From assembly GCA_016869015.1 (NCBI GenBank), contig VGFB01000302.1:1-5655 (forward strand): a DNA stretch of 5,655 nucleotides, given 5' to 3'. The notes beneath the pieces are model-generated. The model had not been told where the DNA came from. It made no database searches and worked only from the letters and a program-made list of their open reading frames with translations. This DNA comes from Armatimonadota bacterium. Its GTDB lineage: Bacteria; Armatimonadota; Zipacnadia; Zipacnadales; VGFC01. This document shows, piece after piece, positions 1-5,655 of this stretch (the stretch's first letter is position 1; each line of letters opens with the position of its first letter). Position numbers and translations under genes: made by a program.

Positions 1-2197
1 CGAAGCGCTCGGCGTCGAAGCCGGTGTCCGGTGCGGCCAGGATGTTCAGGTAGTAGAAGACGATGGGGGAGCGCCGCACCGTCCCGATCTCCTCGGCCGC
101 GCGCATCAGCAGCTCCGCCCCGTCCTGGGGGTCGACCCACCGTTGGTACGCGAACACCAGCTCCAGCCAGAGCTCCGGATCATCCAGCAACAGGTCACGC
201 AGCCGCTCCCAGGCGTCCTCCGCCGCTTCCTCGTCGTCCTCCTCGAGCGCGCGCAGGTACTCCTCGGCAATCAGCTCCGGCGCGAGGGGGTCCTGCTCGC
301 CGAAGAGGAACAGGCCGTCGGGCGCGTCGGTGCCCTCCAGACGGTAGCTTGCCATCCAGAGGAACCGCGCGGTCGGGCTGCTGGGCAGATCGCTCAGGAG
401 GTCGCGCAGAGCCACGGGGTCGAGGCTCCGCGCGAACTCGATCCCGGCCTCGGCGCGGCAGTCGGTCCGTCCGAGCAGTCGGCCCCAGACGTCCTCGGCG
501 GTCGGAAACTCGCCCGTCTGCCAGTAGGCCAGGCCCAAGTAGTACCAGGCCTGGTCACAGTCGGCGTCCCGGGCGACGGCCTGGCGCAGGTGCTCGATCG
601 CGTCATCATCGTCGCCCCGTCTCAGCGCGAGCACCCCGAGCCCCACGCGCGCGGCTGCGAAGCCCGGGTCGCGCTCCAGGGCCCGGGCGTAGAGCTGGCG
701 GGCCCCCTCCCGGTCATCGAGCTTCTCGGCGCGAACCGCGTGACGGCACACTTCCTCGGCGGTCACCTCCGGGTCGTCGGGTGATCGCAGGACCTCCTTG
801 GGCAGGTCCACGCGAGTGGTCTTGGAGGCCGCTTCCGCCAGGGCCAGCGCAGCAAGATCGAGGTCCTCCTCCGTCGGTTCTCCCTCGCCGTCCCAGCCCG
901 GCAGCGCGTCGAGTCCGGACGGCGCCTCACGGAGGTACGGGGGCGGGTGCTCGTAGCGGATGATCTCGTCTTCGCCGACCTCCACGGACAGGCCGACCAC
1001 GGAGCCCTCCTCCGGAGCGAAGAGGAGGGACACGCCCTCCGTCACCGGACGGCCGGGCTCCAGGACCTGCGGCGAGCGCCAGACCTCCCGCCCGTCAACA
1101 TCGAGCACGAGGTCCGCCTCGCCGATCGGCACGTTGGCCTGCGCCGCGAGTTGGGCCCGGTGGCCGTCGAGCTTCAGGTTGAGCGCCGCCAGGTCGTTCG
1201 CCCAGCAGAACCCTCCCATCCCGTGGAGCGGATACCAGTACTCGCTCCAACGCACGCACTGGTAGGGCCGCAGGAACTCGAAGGTGCTCTGGTCCACGAA
1301 CCTGCCGCTCTGCAGCTCGACGTACTGGCCGTCGCCATCGGTGAGCAGATCGACCCAGATCATGCCCTCGTCGGCGGTGCCCCAGGTGAAGAACTTCTTG
1401 CCCACGTTCTCCCGATGGTCGGCCCAGTGCACGAGGCCCACGTCGGCCTGCTCGTAGTAGCAGCCGAAGAAGTCCTCGGTCACGTCGAGGGCGAAGATAT
1501 CGTTGGGCCGCTCGTGGTTCTTGTACCAGCTCATGTCGCGGCCGTCCTGCATCGGGTACGGATGCTCGCCGCCTAGCGTCCGGCAGCGTTTGGCCGGGTA
1601 GACGAGGTGCAGGTCCTCCCGCGCGGGCACGGCCGAGTTGGCCCAGAAGTAGTGGCGCTGCCGGAAGGGCGTCGGGTTGTGCAGCATCACGTCCTGCCGC
1701 AATCGCGCCTCCTCGGGCGCCAGCGACAGCCGCACGCTCCACCGCATGCGGCTGACGCGGTCGGTCCCGCCGAGGTGGATGCTGGCCAGGCCGGCGTCCG
1801 GGCTCTCGGCGATCACCCCCGCCACCGGGGAGACGGTCAGGCATGTGTGGCCCTGAGGGAAGTTGAACTCGACGCCCCCCGAGATCCACGCCCCGCGCCG
1901 CGCGACCAGGCCGTACTTCACCACGTTGTTCCGGTAGAAGACCTCGCGCCGGGCGGCCTTGTCGTAGAGCGAGTACAGATGCCCGCCGAGCTGGGGGAGC
2001 ACGATGGCGTGGAGGTGCTCATTCTCCAGGTGCAGCGCGCGGTAGGGGACGTTACGGACCTCCTCGGTGAGGTCATCCTGCATCGGGTAGGGGTAGATGC
2101 GGCTCATCCCGGTCCGCTCCCAGTGCGGGAGGGGATCGCCTGGACCCAGCAGGTACGTCTTCAGCACGAGTTCGTCTTCCCAGGCCTCGACAGACAT
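1..2197 (-). CDS. DUF5107 domain protein with C-terminal TPR repeats (C-terminus cut by window edge)
   Basis: Read on the minus strand from an ATG at 2195-2197, this frame stays open for 732 codons to the left edge with no stop, so the C-terminus is missing. Residues about 25-310 carry what I recognise as the DUF5107 pattern: a Pro-x-Leu-Gly-Gly strand near 68-72, GGVEFNFPQGH at 107-117, NPTP then YFWAN at 174-187, DMSWYKN at 221-227, ADH at 259-261, GKKFFTWG at 266-273 and a Leu-Thr-Asp plus ELQ motif at 285-296. DUF5107 is, as I recall, a galactose-mutarotase-like beta-sandwich of unproven activity, so a role in handling sugars is inference. A beta-rich linker follows, then about three tetratricopeptide repeats (roughly 478-511, 513-546, 547-580) with YYLGLAYWQTGEF as the clearest unit, then an acidic helical region. 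Family members are often around 1,000 residues, so about 300 are probably outside. No signal peptide is visible, so it is probably cytoplasmic. The start is supported by a strong Shine-Dalgarno sequence 5 bases upstream. It is transcribed divergently from the membrane-protein gene. Confidence 0.9.
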   Translation of the reverse strand, partial: MSVEAWEDELVLKTYLLGPGDPLPHWERTGMSRIYPYPMQDDLTEEVRNVPYRALHLENEHLHAIVLPQLGGHLYSLYDKAARREVFYRNNVVKYGLVARRGAWISGGVEFNFPQGHTCLTVSPVAGVIAESPDAGLASIHLGGTDRVSRMRWSVRLSLAPEEARLRQDVMLHNPTPFRQRHYFWANSAVPAREDLHLVYPAKRCRTLGGEHPYPMQDGRDMSWYKNHERPNDIFALDVTEDFFGCYYEQADVGLVHWADHRENVGKKFFTWGTADEGMIWVDLLTDGDGQYVELQSGRFVDQSTFEFLRPYQCVRWSEYWYPLHGMGGFCWANDLAALNLKLDGHRAQLAAQANVPIGEADLVLDVDGREVWRSPQVLEPGRPVTEGVSLLFAPEEGSVVGLSVEVGEDEIIRYEHPPPYLREAPSGLDALPGWDGEGEPTEEDLDLAALALAEAASKTTRVDLPKEVLRSPDDPEVTAEEVCRHAVRAEKLDDREGARQLYARALERDPGFAAARVGLGVLALRRGDDDDAIEHLRQAVARDADCDQAWYYLGLAYWQTGEFPTAEDVWGRLLGRTDCRAEAGIEFARSLDPVALRDLLSDLPSSPTARFLWMASYRLEGTDAPDGLFLFGEQDPLAPELIAEEYLRALEEDDEEAAEDAWERLRDLLLDDPELWLELVFAYQRWVDPQDGAELLMRAAEEIGTVRRSPIVFYYLNILAAPDTGFDAERF

Positions 2198-2202
2198 GTG
2201 CG

Positions 2203-2213
2203 CTTCCTTTCCT
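2203..2213 (-). promoter_or_regulatory. Ribosome binding site of the DUF5107 gene
   Basis: On the minus strand this reads AGGAAAGGAAG and ends 5 bases before the ATG at 2195-2197. The purine run contains two overlapping anti-16S-like cores (AGGA and GGAAG). It fixes the start of the DUF5107 protein; no other in-frame start nearby has comparable support. Confidence 0.7.
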
Positions 2214-2281
2214 CAGACCGTGACCGCCAGTGGGCGGCCATGTTCCCCGTCCGCTGCGCCAAGGCCTGCGCGAGCGGGGCG

Positions 2282-2287
2282 AGGAAG
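2282..2287 (+). promoter_or_regulatory. Ribosome binding site deciding the membrane-protein start
   Basis: AGGAAG lies 8 bases before the ATG at 2296-2298. The same frame is open back to a GTG at 2230, but the 22 extra residues would be polar and arginine-rich and would put a non-membrane leader in front of the first hydrophobic helix. The ATG at 2296 is therefore preferred. Confidence 0.65.
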
Positions 2288-2295
2288 ATACGGTC

Positions 2296-3621
2296 ATGCA
2301 CGACACGCTGGCAATCCTGCTGCCGGCACTGGCGATGGGCCTTGGGTGGGGCATTCGCGGGCAGTTCGGTCACGAGAGCGGCGCGATGGTCCCCGGCGCG
2401 CTGGTCGGACTTGCGCTGGCCGTGGTCGGCCGGCGTGAGCTCGGCCCGGACGAGGCCCTGCGGATGGGCGCGGTGGGCGCTCTCGCATGCTCTCTTGGCG
2501 GGGTGATGACCTACGGGCAAACCATCGGCCTCGTGCAAGGCCGAACGCGGAAGCGCACGCGGTGGTGGGGGCTGCTGGGGCTGGCGATCAAGGGCGGCGT
2601 GTGGATCGGGCTGACCGGGGCCTTCATCGGGATGGCAGCCGGCGGCCGCGGGTACGGTCTGGGCGAGGTCGCGACGCTGTGTACGGGCCTCGCCGGCGCG
2701 GCGTGGGTCGGCGTTCGGATGCTGAACCGCCCTCACGACCCGCCGACAAGACTCCCGCGGATCTACTTCTCAGCGCGCGACGACCCGCGGCCTCGCCCGG
2801 AGTACTGGGGCGGGTTGTGGCTGGCGCTGGCCGGCCTGCTGGTGTACCTGATGGTGCGAGGCGACGGGCTCGCGGTCGGCCTGACGCTCTTCGGGCTGGT
2901 CGGGGGCGGGCTGGGTTTCGCGATCGGCGAGTGCGTGCAGGCGTGGGGGATGCACCAGACGCCGTTCGGCCCGCGCGTTCAGCGGTGGATGGACTGGTGG
3001 AAGGTGATGGAGGTCTCCTTTGGGCTGCTGGGCGGCGCCGCGCTCGGGCTGGGGTGGTTGCTGCTGGAGCCCAGATTCGGTCCGGCAGCGCCGCCGGCGG
3101 CCCCCCTCCCATGGGCCTTCGAGGCGATGCTCCTGGGCCTGTGGACGGCCTGGCTGGTGGCGGCGGAGCTTGGACGCGGCCCAGCGAACCGCGTGTGGGA
3201 GGCCTCCTTCGTGGCGGTTGCGCTGCCGATGGCGTTGGCCTTCGGCGGCGGCCTCGCCCCGGCGTTCATCGTGGCTCCGGTCCTGCTGCTGGTGAGCGGG
3301 GACAACGTGGTGCGCCAGTGGGCCGTCGAGGCGAAGCTCGTGCGCGCGTGGGTCGCGTGGACCATCCTCGCCGTCGCGGTGCCGGCCGCCACGAACCTCG
3401 CGCGGCACTGGGCGCGGGCCTCCGCGGGTGAGTGGCTGCTGCTCACCGCGTGGGGCCAGACGGCCCTCACCGTGGTGTGGGCGCTCGGCACGCGGGAGGT
3501 GTTCGCGGCCGGGACACTGCTGCCTCGCGTCCCGGCGGCTCGTGGACAGGTCACGGTGCAGGCTGTCTTCCTCGTGATGTGCCTCCTCCTGACCGCGTTG
3601 CTCGGGTGGAGCGGCCGATGA
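2296..3621 (+). CDS. Polytopic membrane protein of unknown function, 441 residues
   Basis: I do not recognise a named family. The protein is almost entirely hydrophobic, with about 11-14 candidate membrane segments, roughly at residues 5-20, 30-45, 57-80, 93-115, 124-143, 171-188, 191-211, 240-258, 274-292, 302-334 (one or two), 349-366, 380-398 and 419-438. It is rich in Gly, Ala, Leu and Trp. The longest loop, about 144-170, is basic and proline-rich, with several Arg-Pro and Asp-Pro pairs. Charged or polar residues inside or next to hydrophobic stretches stand out: GIRGQFGHESG at 19-29, TYGQTIG at 72-78, IGEC at 210-213 and WWKVMEVSFG at 234-243. Such residues often line a substrate path, so a transporter or membrane enzyme is possible, but this is inference. 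There is no ATPase, kinase or known transporter signature. The gene leads an apparent operon: its stop overlaps the miaA start. The ATG at 2296 is chosen over an in-frame GTG at 2230 because of AGGAAG 8 bases upstream. Confidence 0.85.
   Translation: MHDTLAILLPALAMGLGWGIRGQFGHESGAMVPGALVGLALAVVGRRELGPDEALRMGAVGALACSLGGVMTYGQTIGLVQGRTRKRTRWWGLLGLAIKGGVWIGLTGAFIGMAAGGRGYGLGEVATLCTGLAGAAWVGVRMLNRPHDPPTRLPRIYFSARDDPRPRPEYWGGLWLALAGLLVYLMVRGDGLAVGLTLFGLVGGGLGFAIGECVQAWGMHQTPFGPRVQRWMDWWKVMEVSFGLLGGAALGLGWLLLEPRFGPAAPPAAPLPWAFEAMLLGLWTAWLVAAELGRGPANRVWEASFVAVALPMALAFGGGLAPAFIVAPVLLLVSGDNVVRQWAVEAKLVRAWVAWTILAVAVPAATNLARHWARASAGEWLLLTAWGQTALTVVWALGTREVFAAGTLLPRVPAARGQVTVQAVFLVMCLLLTALLGWSGR
3605..3611 (+). 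promoter_or_regulatory. Ribosome binding site of miaA, inside the upstream gene
   Basis: GGTGGAG ends 6 bases before the miaA ATG at 3618-3620 and lies within the last codons of the membrane-protein gene. Together with the ATGA overlap it indicates translational coupling, with its own site for re-initiation. Confidence 0.55.
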
Positions 3622-4541
3622 GCGACTCGCTCCCCGAGGTGACGATTCTCGCCGGCCCGACGGCGGTCGGGAAGACGGAGGTGGCCGTCGCCCTGGCGCG
3701 GGCGAGCAACGCGGAGATCATCTCCGCCGATTCCCGACAGGTCTACCGCGAGCTCGACATCGGCACCGCGAAGCCGAGCCCCGAACAGCGCGCCGCCGTG
3801 CCGCATCACCTCGTCGATTTCCTCGACCCGCGCGAGCGGTACAACGCCGAGCGGTTCGCCCTCGACGCGCTGCGCGTCGTCGGGGAACTGACGGCGCAAG
3901 GCAGGCGCGCGCTGGTGGTCGGAGGGACGGGGTTCTACCTCGAGGCGCTGATGCAGGAGCTGTCGGACATCCCCCCCCCCGACCCGGATATCGAGGCGCG
4001 GCTCGAATGCGAGGCCGCCGAGTCGGGGAGCGCAGCCCTACACCGTCGGCTGGCGGAGGTCGATGCGGAGACGGCTGCGCGGCTGCAGCCCGCCGACCGG
4101 CAGCGCGTCCTCCGCGCCCTCGCGGTGTGGGAGACCTCCGGCAGACCGCTGTCGCACTTCCATCGCGCGTCGCCTCGTCGCGAGCGCGTCCGCGTGCGGA
4201 GATACGTGGTGCTGACCCGGCCGCGGGAGGAGCTGTATCGCCGCATCGACCGGCGCGTGGACGCCATGGTACAGGCGGGGCTGGCGGAAGAGGTGCGGGC
4301 CCTCGCCGAACGGTATGGGTGGGAGGCCTCCGGGCTCGATGCCCTGGGCTATCGGCAGTTTCGGGAGCACCTGACGGGAAACCGCTCGTTGGCGCAGAGT
4401 GTAGAACTCCTGAGGCGCGACACGCGTCGATACGCCAAGCGGCAACTGACCTGGTTCCGCCGCGTGTCGCCGGCCGTGTGGGTTGATCTCAGCGACCCCG
4501 CCGTCGGGTCGATCTCCGCCATCCTCGACGCCGGAGTGTGA
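3618..4541 (+). CDS. miaA: tRNA dimethylallyltransferase (IPP transferase) MiaA
   Basis: MiaA transfers the dimethylallyl group of DMAPP to N6 of adenosine 37 in tRNAs reading codons that begin with U, making i6A, which stabilises codon-anticodon pairing. The 307-residue length is normal for the family. Visible motifs in order: P-loop GPTAVGKT at 13-20; ISADSRQVYRELDIGTAKP at 35-53, including the family's catalytic Asp (D38) and the DSxQVY signature; VPHHLVD at 61-67; VVGGTGFYLEAL at 100-111; then the C-terminal tRNA-binding signatures ALGYRQF and RRYAKRQLTWFRR. All expected elements are present, so it should be active in the cytoplasm. The frame is open upstream to 3432, but that extension lies wholly inside the membrane gene, and the ATG at 3618 has a GGTGGAG site 6 bases ahead and lies next to the P-loop as expected. 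Hfq, the usual proteobacterial neighbour, is absent. The gene contains a run of ten C at 3971-3980 coding for part of Ile-Pro-Pro-Pro. Confidence 0.97.
   Translation: MSDSLPEVTILAGPTAVGKTEVAVALARASNAEIISADSRQVYRELDIGTAKPSPEQRAAVPHHLVDFLDPRERYNAERFALDALRVVGELTAQGRRALVVGGTGFYLEALMQELSDIPPPDPDIEARLECEAAESGSAALHRRLAEVDAETAARLQPADRQRVLRALAVWETSGRPLSHFHRASPRRERVRVRRYVVLTRPREELYRRIDRRVDAMVQAGLAEEVRALAERYGWEASGLDALGYRQFREHLTGNRSLAQSVELLRRDTRRYAKRQLTWFRRVSPAVWVDLSDPAVGSISAILDAGV
4533..4536 (+). promoter_or_regulatory. Ribosome binding site supporting the GTG start of the hydrolase
   Basis: GGAG lies 9 bases before the GTG at 4546-4548, within the last codons of miaA. An in-frame ATG at 4483 lies inside miaA and would add 21 proline- and serine-rich residues in front of a clear signal peptide. 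The GTG is the better start because it places Lys-Arg directly ahead of the hydrophobic core. Confidence 0.6.
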
Positions 4542-4545
4542 CGAC

Positions 4546-5424
4546 GTGAAACGAGCAAGGCTGCTGTCCCTGCTGCTCTGCCTGCTGTTCGCCGCGGGCC
4601 TCGTGTCGGCCCAGCAGACGGCGTCCGTCGAGTTCTACGCGCGCGATGCGGACCAGCCCCTGAACGCCGAGGTCACGACCTTCGGGGACACCGAGGCGTG
4701 CACCGTCTACCACGTGCTGCTGGACAGCACGAACGGACAGCGCGTGCCGGCGCTGGTTGGGATTCCGAAGACCGGCGAGAAGCCGTACCCGCTGATCATG
4801 CTGCAGCACGGGCTGGGCGGCGACAAGAACGCCGAGTACGTGCGGCTGCCCGCGCTCGAGCTGGCGAAGCAGGGCTATGCCACGCTGCGGATTGACGCCC
4901 ACTCGCACGGCGAGCGCGCTCCGGCGGCCGCCCAGGGCGACATGATCGCGCGCGTGTTTGGGATGATCCAGAGCGGCGGCTGGGCGCAATCGGTCGTGGA
5001 CATGCGGCGGGGCCTGGACTACTGCGCGACCCGCGACGACATCGACCTGGACCGCGTCGGCTACATGGGGGTGAGCATGGGGGCGATCATGGGGGGGGTG
5101 CTGTGCGGCGTGGAGGACCGCGTCGATGCGGCGGTGCTGATGCTCGGCGGGTCGCTCGGCGCGTTCAGCGCGTTCATGCCGGGGCTGCTGGATCCCGTTG
5201 ACCCGGCGAACTACATCGCCAACTTCGCGCCGCGCCCGCTGCTGATGCTCAACGGTAAGCAGGACCCGCTGATCGTCCCGGCCGCTGCGCAGCGCCTCTA
5301 TGACGCTGCCAAGGACCCGAAGAAGATCGTGTGGTACGACACCGGCCACACCCTCCCACCCGACGAGGCCATCGCCGAGGTGAGCGCCTTCCTGTCCGAG
5401 CACGTGCCGACCGTGAAGCCGTAA
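4546..5424 (+). CDS. Secreted alpha/beta hydrolase, dienelactone-hydrolase/acetyl-xylan-esterase-like
   Basis: This is a 292-residue protein from a GTG start 4 bases after the miaA stop. Residues 1-22 form a signal peptide: KRAR, a Leu-rich core at 6-15, then AAGLVSA with likely cleavage before Gln23. The mature protein is therefore exported. The alpha/beta-hydrolase fold is clear: oxyanion-hole motif HGLGG at 88-92, LRIDAHSHGER at 114-124, nucleophile elbow GVSMG with Ser177, acid Asp240 in NGKQDP, and His268 in DTGHTL. This gives a complete Ser-Asp-His triad in the right order. The layout, with a short beta-rich lead-in and an RxDxxxHGxR-type loop, resembles esterases of the dienelactone hydrolase/acetyl xylan esterase group (Pfam DLH, AXE1 or Peptidase_S9 relatives). 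The substrate is unknown; a carbohydrate ester is a reasonable guess from the context. It is last in the apparent operon with miaA. The stretch ATGGGGGGGGTG at 5090-5101 contains a run of eight G. Confidence 0.92.
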   Translation: MKRARLLSLLLCLLFAAGLVSAQQTASVEFYARDADQPLNAEVTTFGDTEACTVYHVLLDSTNGQRVPALVGIPKTGEKPYPLIMLQHGLGGDKNAEYVRLPALELAKQGYATLRIDAHSHGERAPAAAQGDMIARVFGMIQSGGWAQSVVDMRRGLDYCATRDDIDLDRVGYMGVSMGAIMGGVLCGVEDRVDAAVLMLGGSLGAFSAFMPGLLDPVDPANYIANFAPRPLLMLNGKQDPLIVPAAAQRLYDAAKDPKKIVWYDTGHTLPPDEAIAEVSAFLSEHVPTVKP

Positions 5425-5492
5425 CGGCGGGCGCGGCAGTGGGGTGCGGGCAGGAGAGGCAGGAGCGGGCTCAGGCGGCCGCCGCCTTCCGG
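5425..5492. other. Convergent intergenic gap
   Basis: These 68 bases separate the end of the hydrolase gene from the end of the oppositely transcribed gene at the right. They are GC-rich and purine-biased on the plus strand, with no open frame of note. A short hairpin is the only structure seen in them. Confidence 0.6.
5473..5487. terminator. Short GC-rich hairpin, possible bidirectional terminator
   Basis: AGGCGG (5473-5478) pairs with CCGCCT (5482-5487) across a 3-base loop, between two convergent genes where a shared terminator would be expected. There is no T-run after it on either strand, so an intrinsic terminator of the classical type is not proven. The core GGCGGCCGCC is a perfect 10-base palindrome, which is not rare in DNA of this composition. 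Confidence 0.3.
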
Positions 5493-5655
5493 TCAGCGGA
5501 TGAGGAGGGCCTGGACACCGTAGGCGTCGATCTGCACCTTCTCCTCATGTTCCCCCACGTTGACCGTCGCGGCGAGCCCCTCAGCGCGGAAGTTGAGGAG
5601 CAGCACGAGGGTCTGGCCGTCGTGCTCGAAGGCCATCCAGTCACGCGGGTCGAGG
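5493..5655 (-). CDS. C-terminal end of a protein entering from the right edge, possible carbohydrate-active enzyme
   Basis: On the minus strand, 53 codons from the right edge run to a TGA at 5493-5495. The translation reads like real protein: LDPRDWMAFEHDGQ, then LVLLLNFRAEGL, then alternating beta-strand pattern (ATVNVGEHEEKVQID), ending AYGVQALLIR. An aromatic-charged strand followed by a hydrophobic LLLNF-type strand and a final 'YGV-x-ALLI' strand is typical of the beta-sandwich closing many glycoside hydrolases and related enzymes. This resemblance is weak evidence and the catalytic part is outside the window, so the function is open. The stop faces the hydrolase gene across a 68-base gap. 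The frame is absent from a stop-to-stop search that requires a start codon inside the window, because the start lies beyond the right edge. Confidence 0.75.
   Translation of the reverse strand, partial: LDPRDWMAFEHDGQTLVLLLNFRAEGLAATVNVGEHEEKVQIDAYGVQALLIR

Larger units (their letters stand above)
2198..2295. promoter_or_regulatory. Divergent intergenic region between the DUF5107 gene and the membrane-protein operon
   Basis: These 98 bases separate two genes facing away from each other, so promoters for both must lie here or inside the neighbouring gene starts. I cannot point to a convincing -35/-10 pair in either direction; the region is too GC-rich for consensus matches to sigma-70 sites. 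A short inverted repeat, CCGCC-agtg-GGCGG at 2224-2237, lies near the middle of the left half and could be an operator or chance in GC-rich DNA. Shine-Dalgarno sequences sit at both ends. Confidence 0.45.

Noticed and set aside
1095..1889. 264-codon minus-strand frame within the DUF5107 region
   Set aside because: It is on the same strand but a different frame from the DUF5107 reading; its product is Arg/Gly/Pro-rich with no domain pattern.
31..2506. Long plus-strand frames (31-963, 143-784, 947-1576, 1607-2506)
   Set aside because: They lie opposite the DUF5107-TPR gene, which has clear family motifs over the same bases. Their products are low-complexity Arg/Pro- or Ala/Val-rich.
3432..3617. 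N-terminal extension of miaA to an upstream start at 3432
   Set aside because: It would overlap the membrane gene by 190 bases with an unrelated Arg/Gly-rich leader. The ATG at 3618 sits at the usual distance from the P-loop and has a ribosome binding site.
2487..3899. Plus-strand frame 2487-3431 and minus-strand frames 2624-3112, 2770-3408 and 2979-3899
   Set aside because: They are shadows of the membrane-protein gene and the start of miaA; compositions are Arg/Gly/Ala-biased and none has a supported start or motif.
4546..4611. Lipoprotein signal in the hydrolase (Cys12 after a Leu run)
   Set aside because: Cys12 is inside the hydrophobic core and is preceded by Leu rather than Gly, Ala or Ser, so there is no lipobox. 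A standard signal peptidase I site after VSA fits better.
4489..5403. 304-codon open frame on the minus strand across the hydrolase gene
   Set aside because: It is the mirror of a well-supported hydrolase with full catalytic triad. Its translation is Arg/His/Val-rich with no recognisable motif, as expected from antisense frames in GC-rich DNA.
1..5655. Search for CRISPR arrays, tRNA/rRNA genes, insertion sequences and phage genes
   Set aside because: I saw no regularly spaced repeats, no cloverleaf-like sequence, no transposase motifs and no terminal inverted repeats; nearly all bases are explained by five genes.

Overview
The window is a GC-rich stretch of bacterial chromosome, roughly 65-70% G+C by eye. 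It is densely coding, with short gaps and translational coupling. The closest matches I can name for the left-hand gene are the long DUF5107/TPR proteins of saccharolytic environmental bacteria. Together with the high GC and a secreted esterase-like hydrolase, this suggests an environmental, sugar-polymer-using bacterium, perhaps Planctomycetota, Armatimonadota or a related uncultured phylum. That placement is a guess. There is no rRNA, tRNA or marker gene to settle it; miaA is the only universal-type gene present.

Layout, left to right. (1) Positions 1-2197, minus strand: a large DUF5107-TPR protein. Its N-terminal 732 residues are present and its C-terminus runs off the left edge. (2) 2198-2295: a 98-base divergent intergenic region that must hold the start signals for the genes on both sides. 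(3) 2296-3621, plus: a 441-residue polytopic membrane protein that I do not recognise. (4) 3618-4541, plus: miaA, tRNA dimethylallyltransferase, overlapping the membrane gene by an ATGA start/stop overlap. (5) 4546-5424, plus: a secreted alpha/beta hydrolase of the dienelactone-hydrolase/acetyl-xylan-esterase type, with a GTG start 4 bases after the miaA stop. (6) 5425-5492: a short convergent gap with a small GC-rich hairpin. (7) 5493-5655, minus: the last 53 codons of a gene entering from the right edge, whose product looks like the C-terminal beta-sandwich of a carbohydrate-active enzyme.

Genes 3-5 look like one transcription unit read rightward from the divergent region. Functionally they are a mix: an unknown membrane protein, a tRNA modification enzyme and a secreted esterase. 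The flanking minus-strand genes (the DUF5107 mutarotase-like protein and the possible glycoside-hydrolase tail) and the hydrolase share a carbohydrate theme. No mobile element, CRISPR array, RNA gene or phage-like element was seen. The least explained component is the membrane protein.
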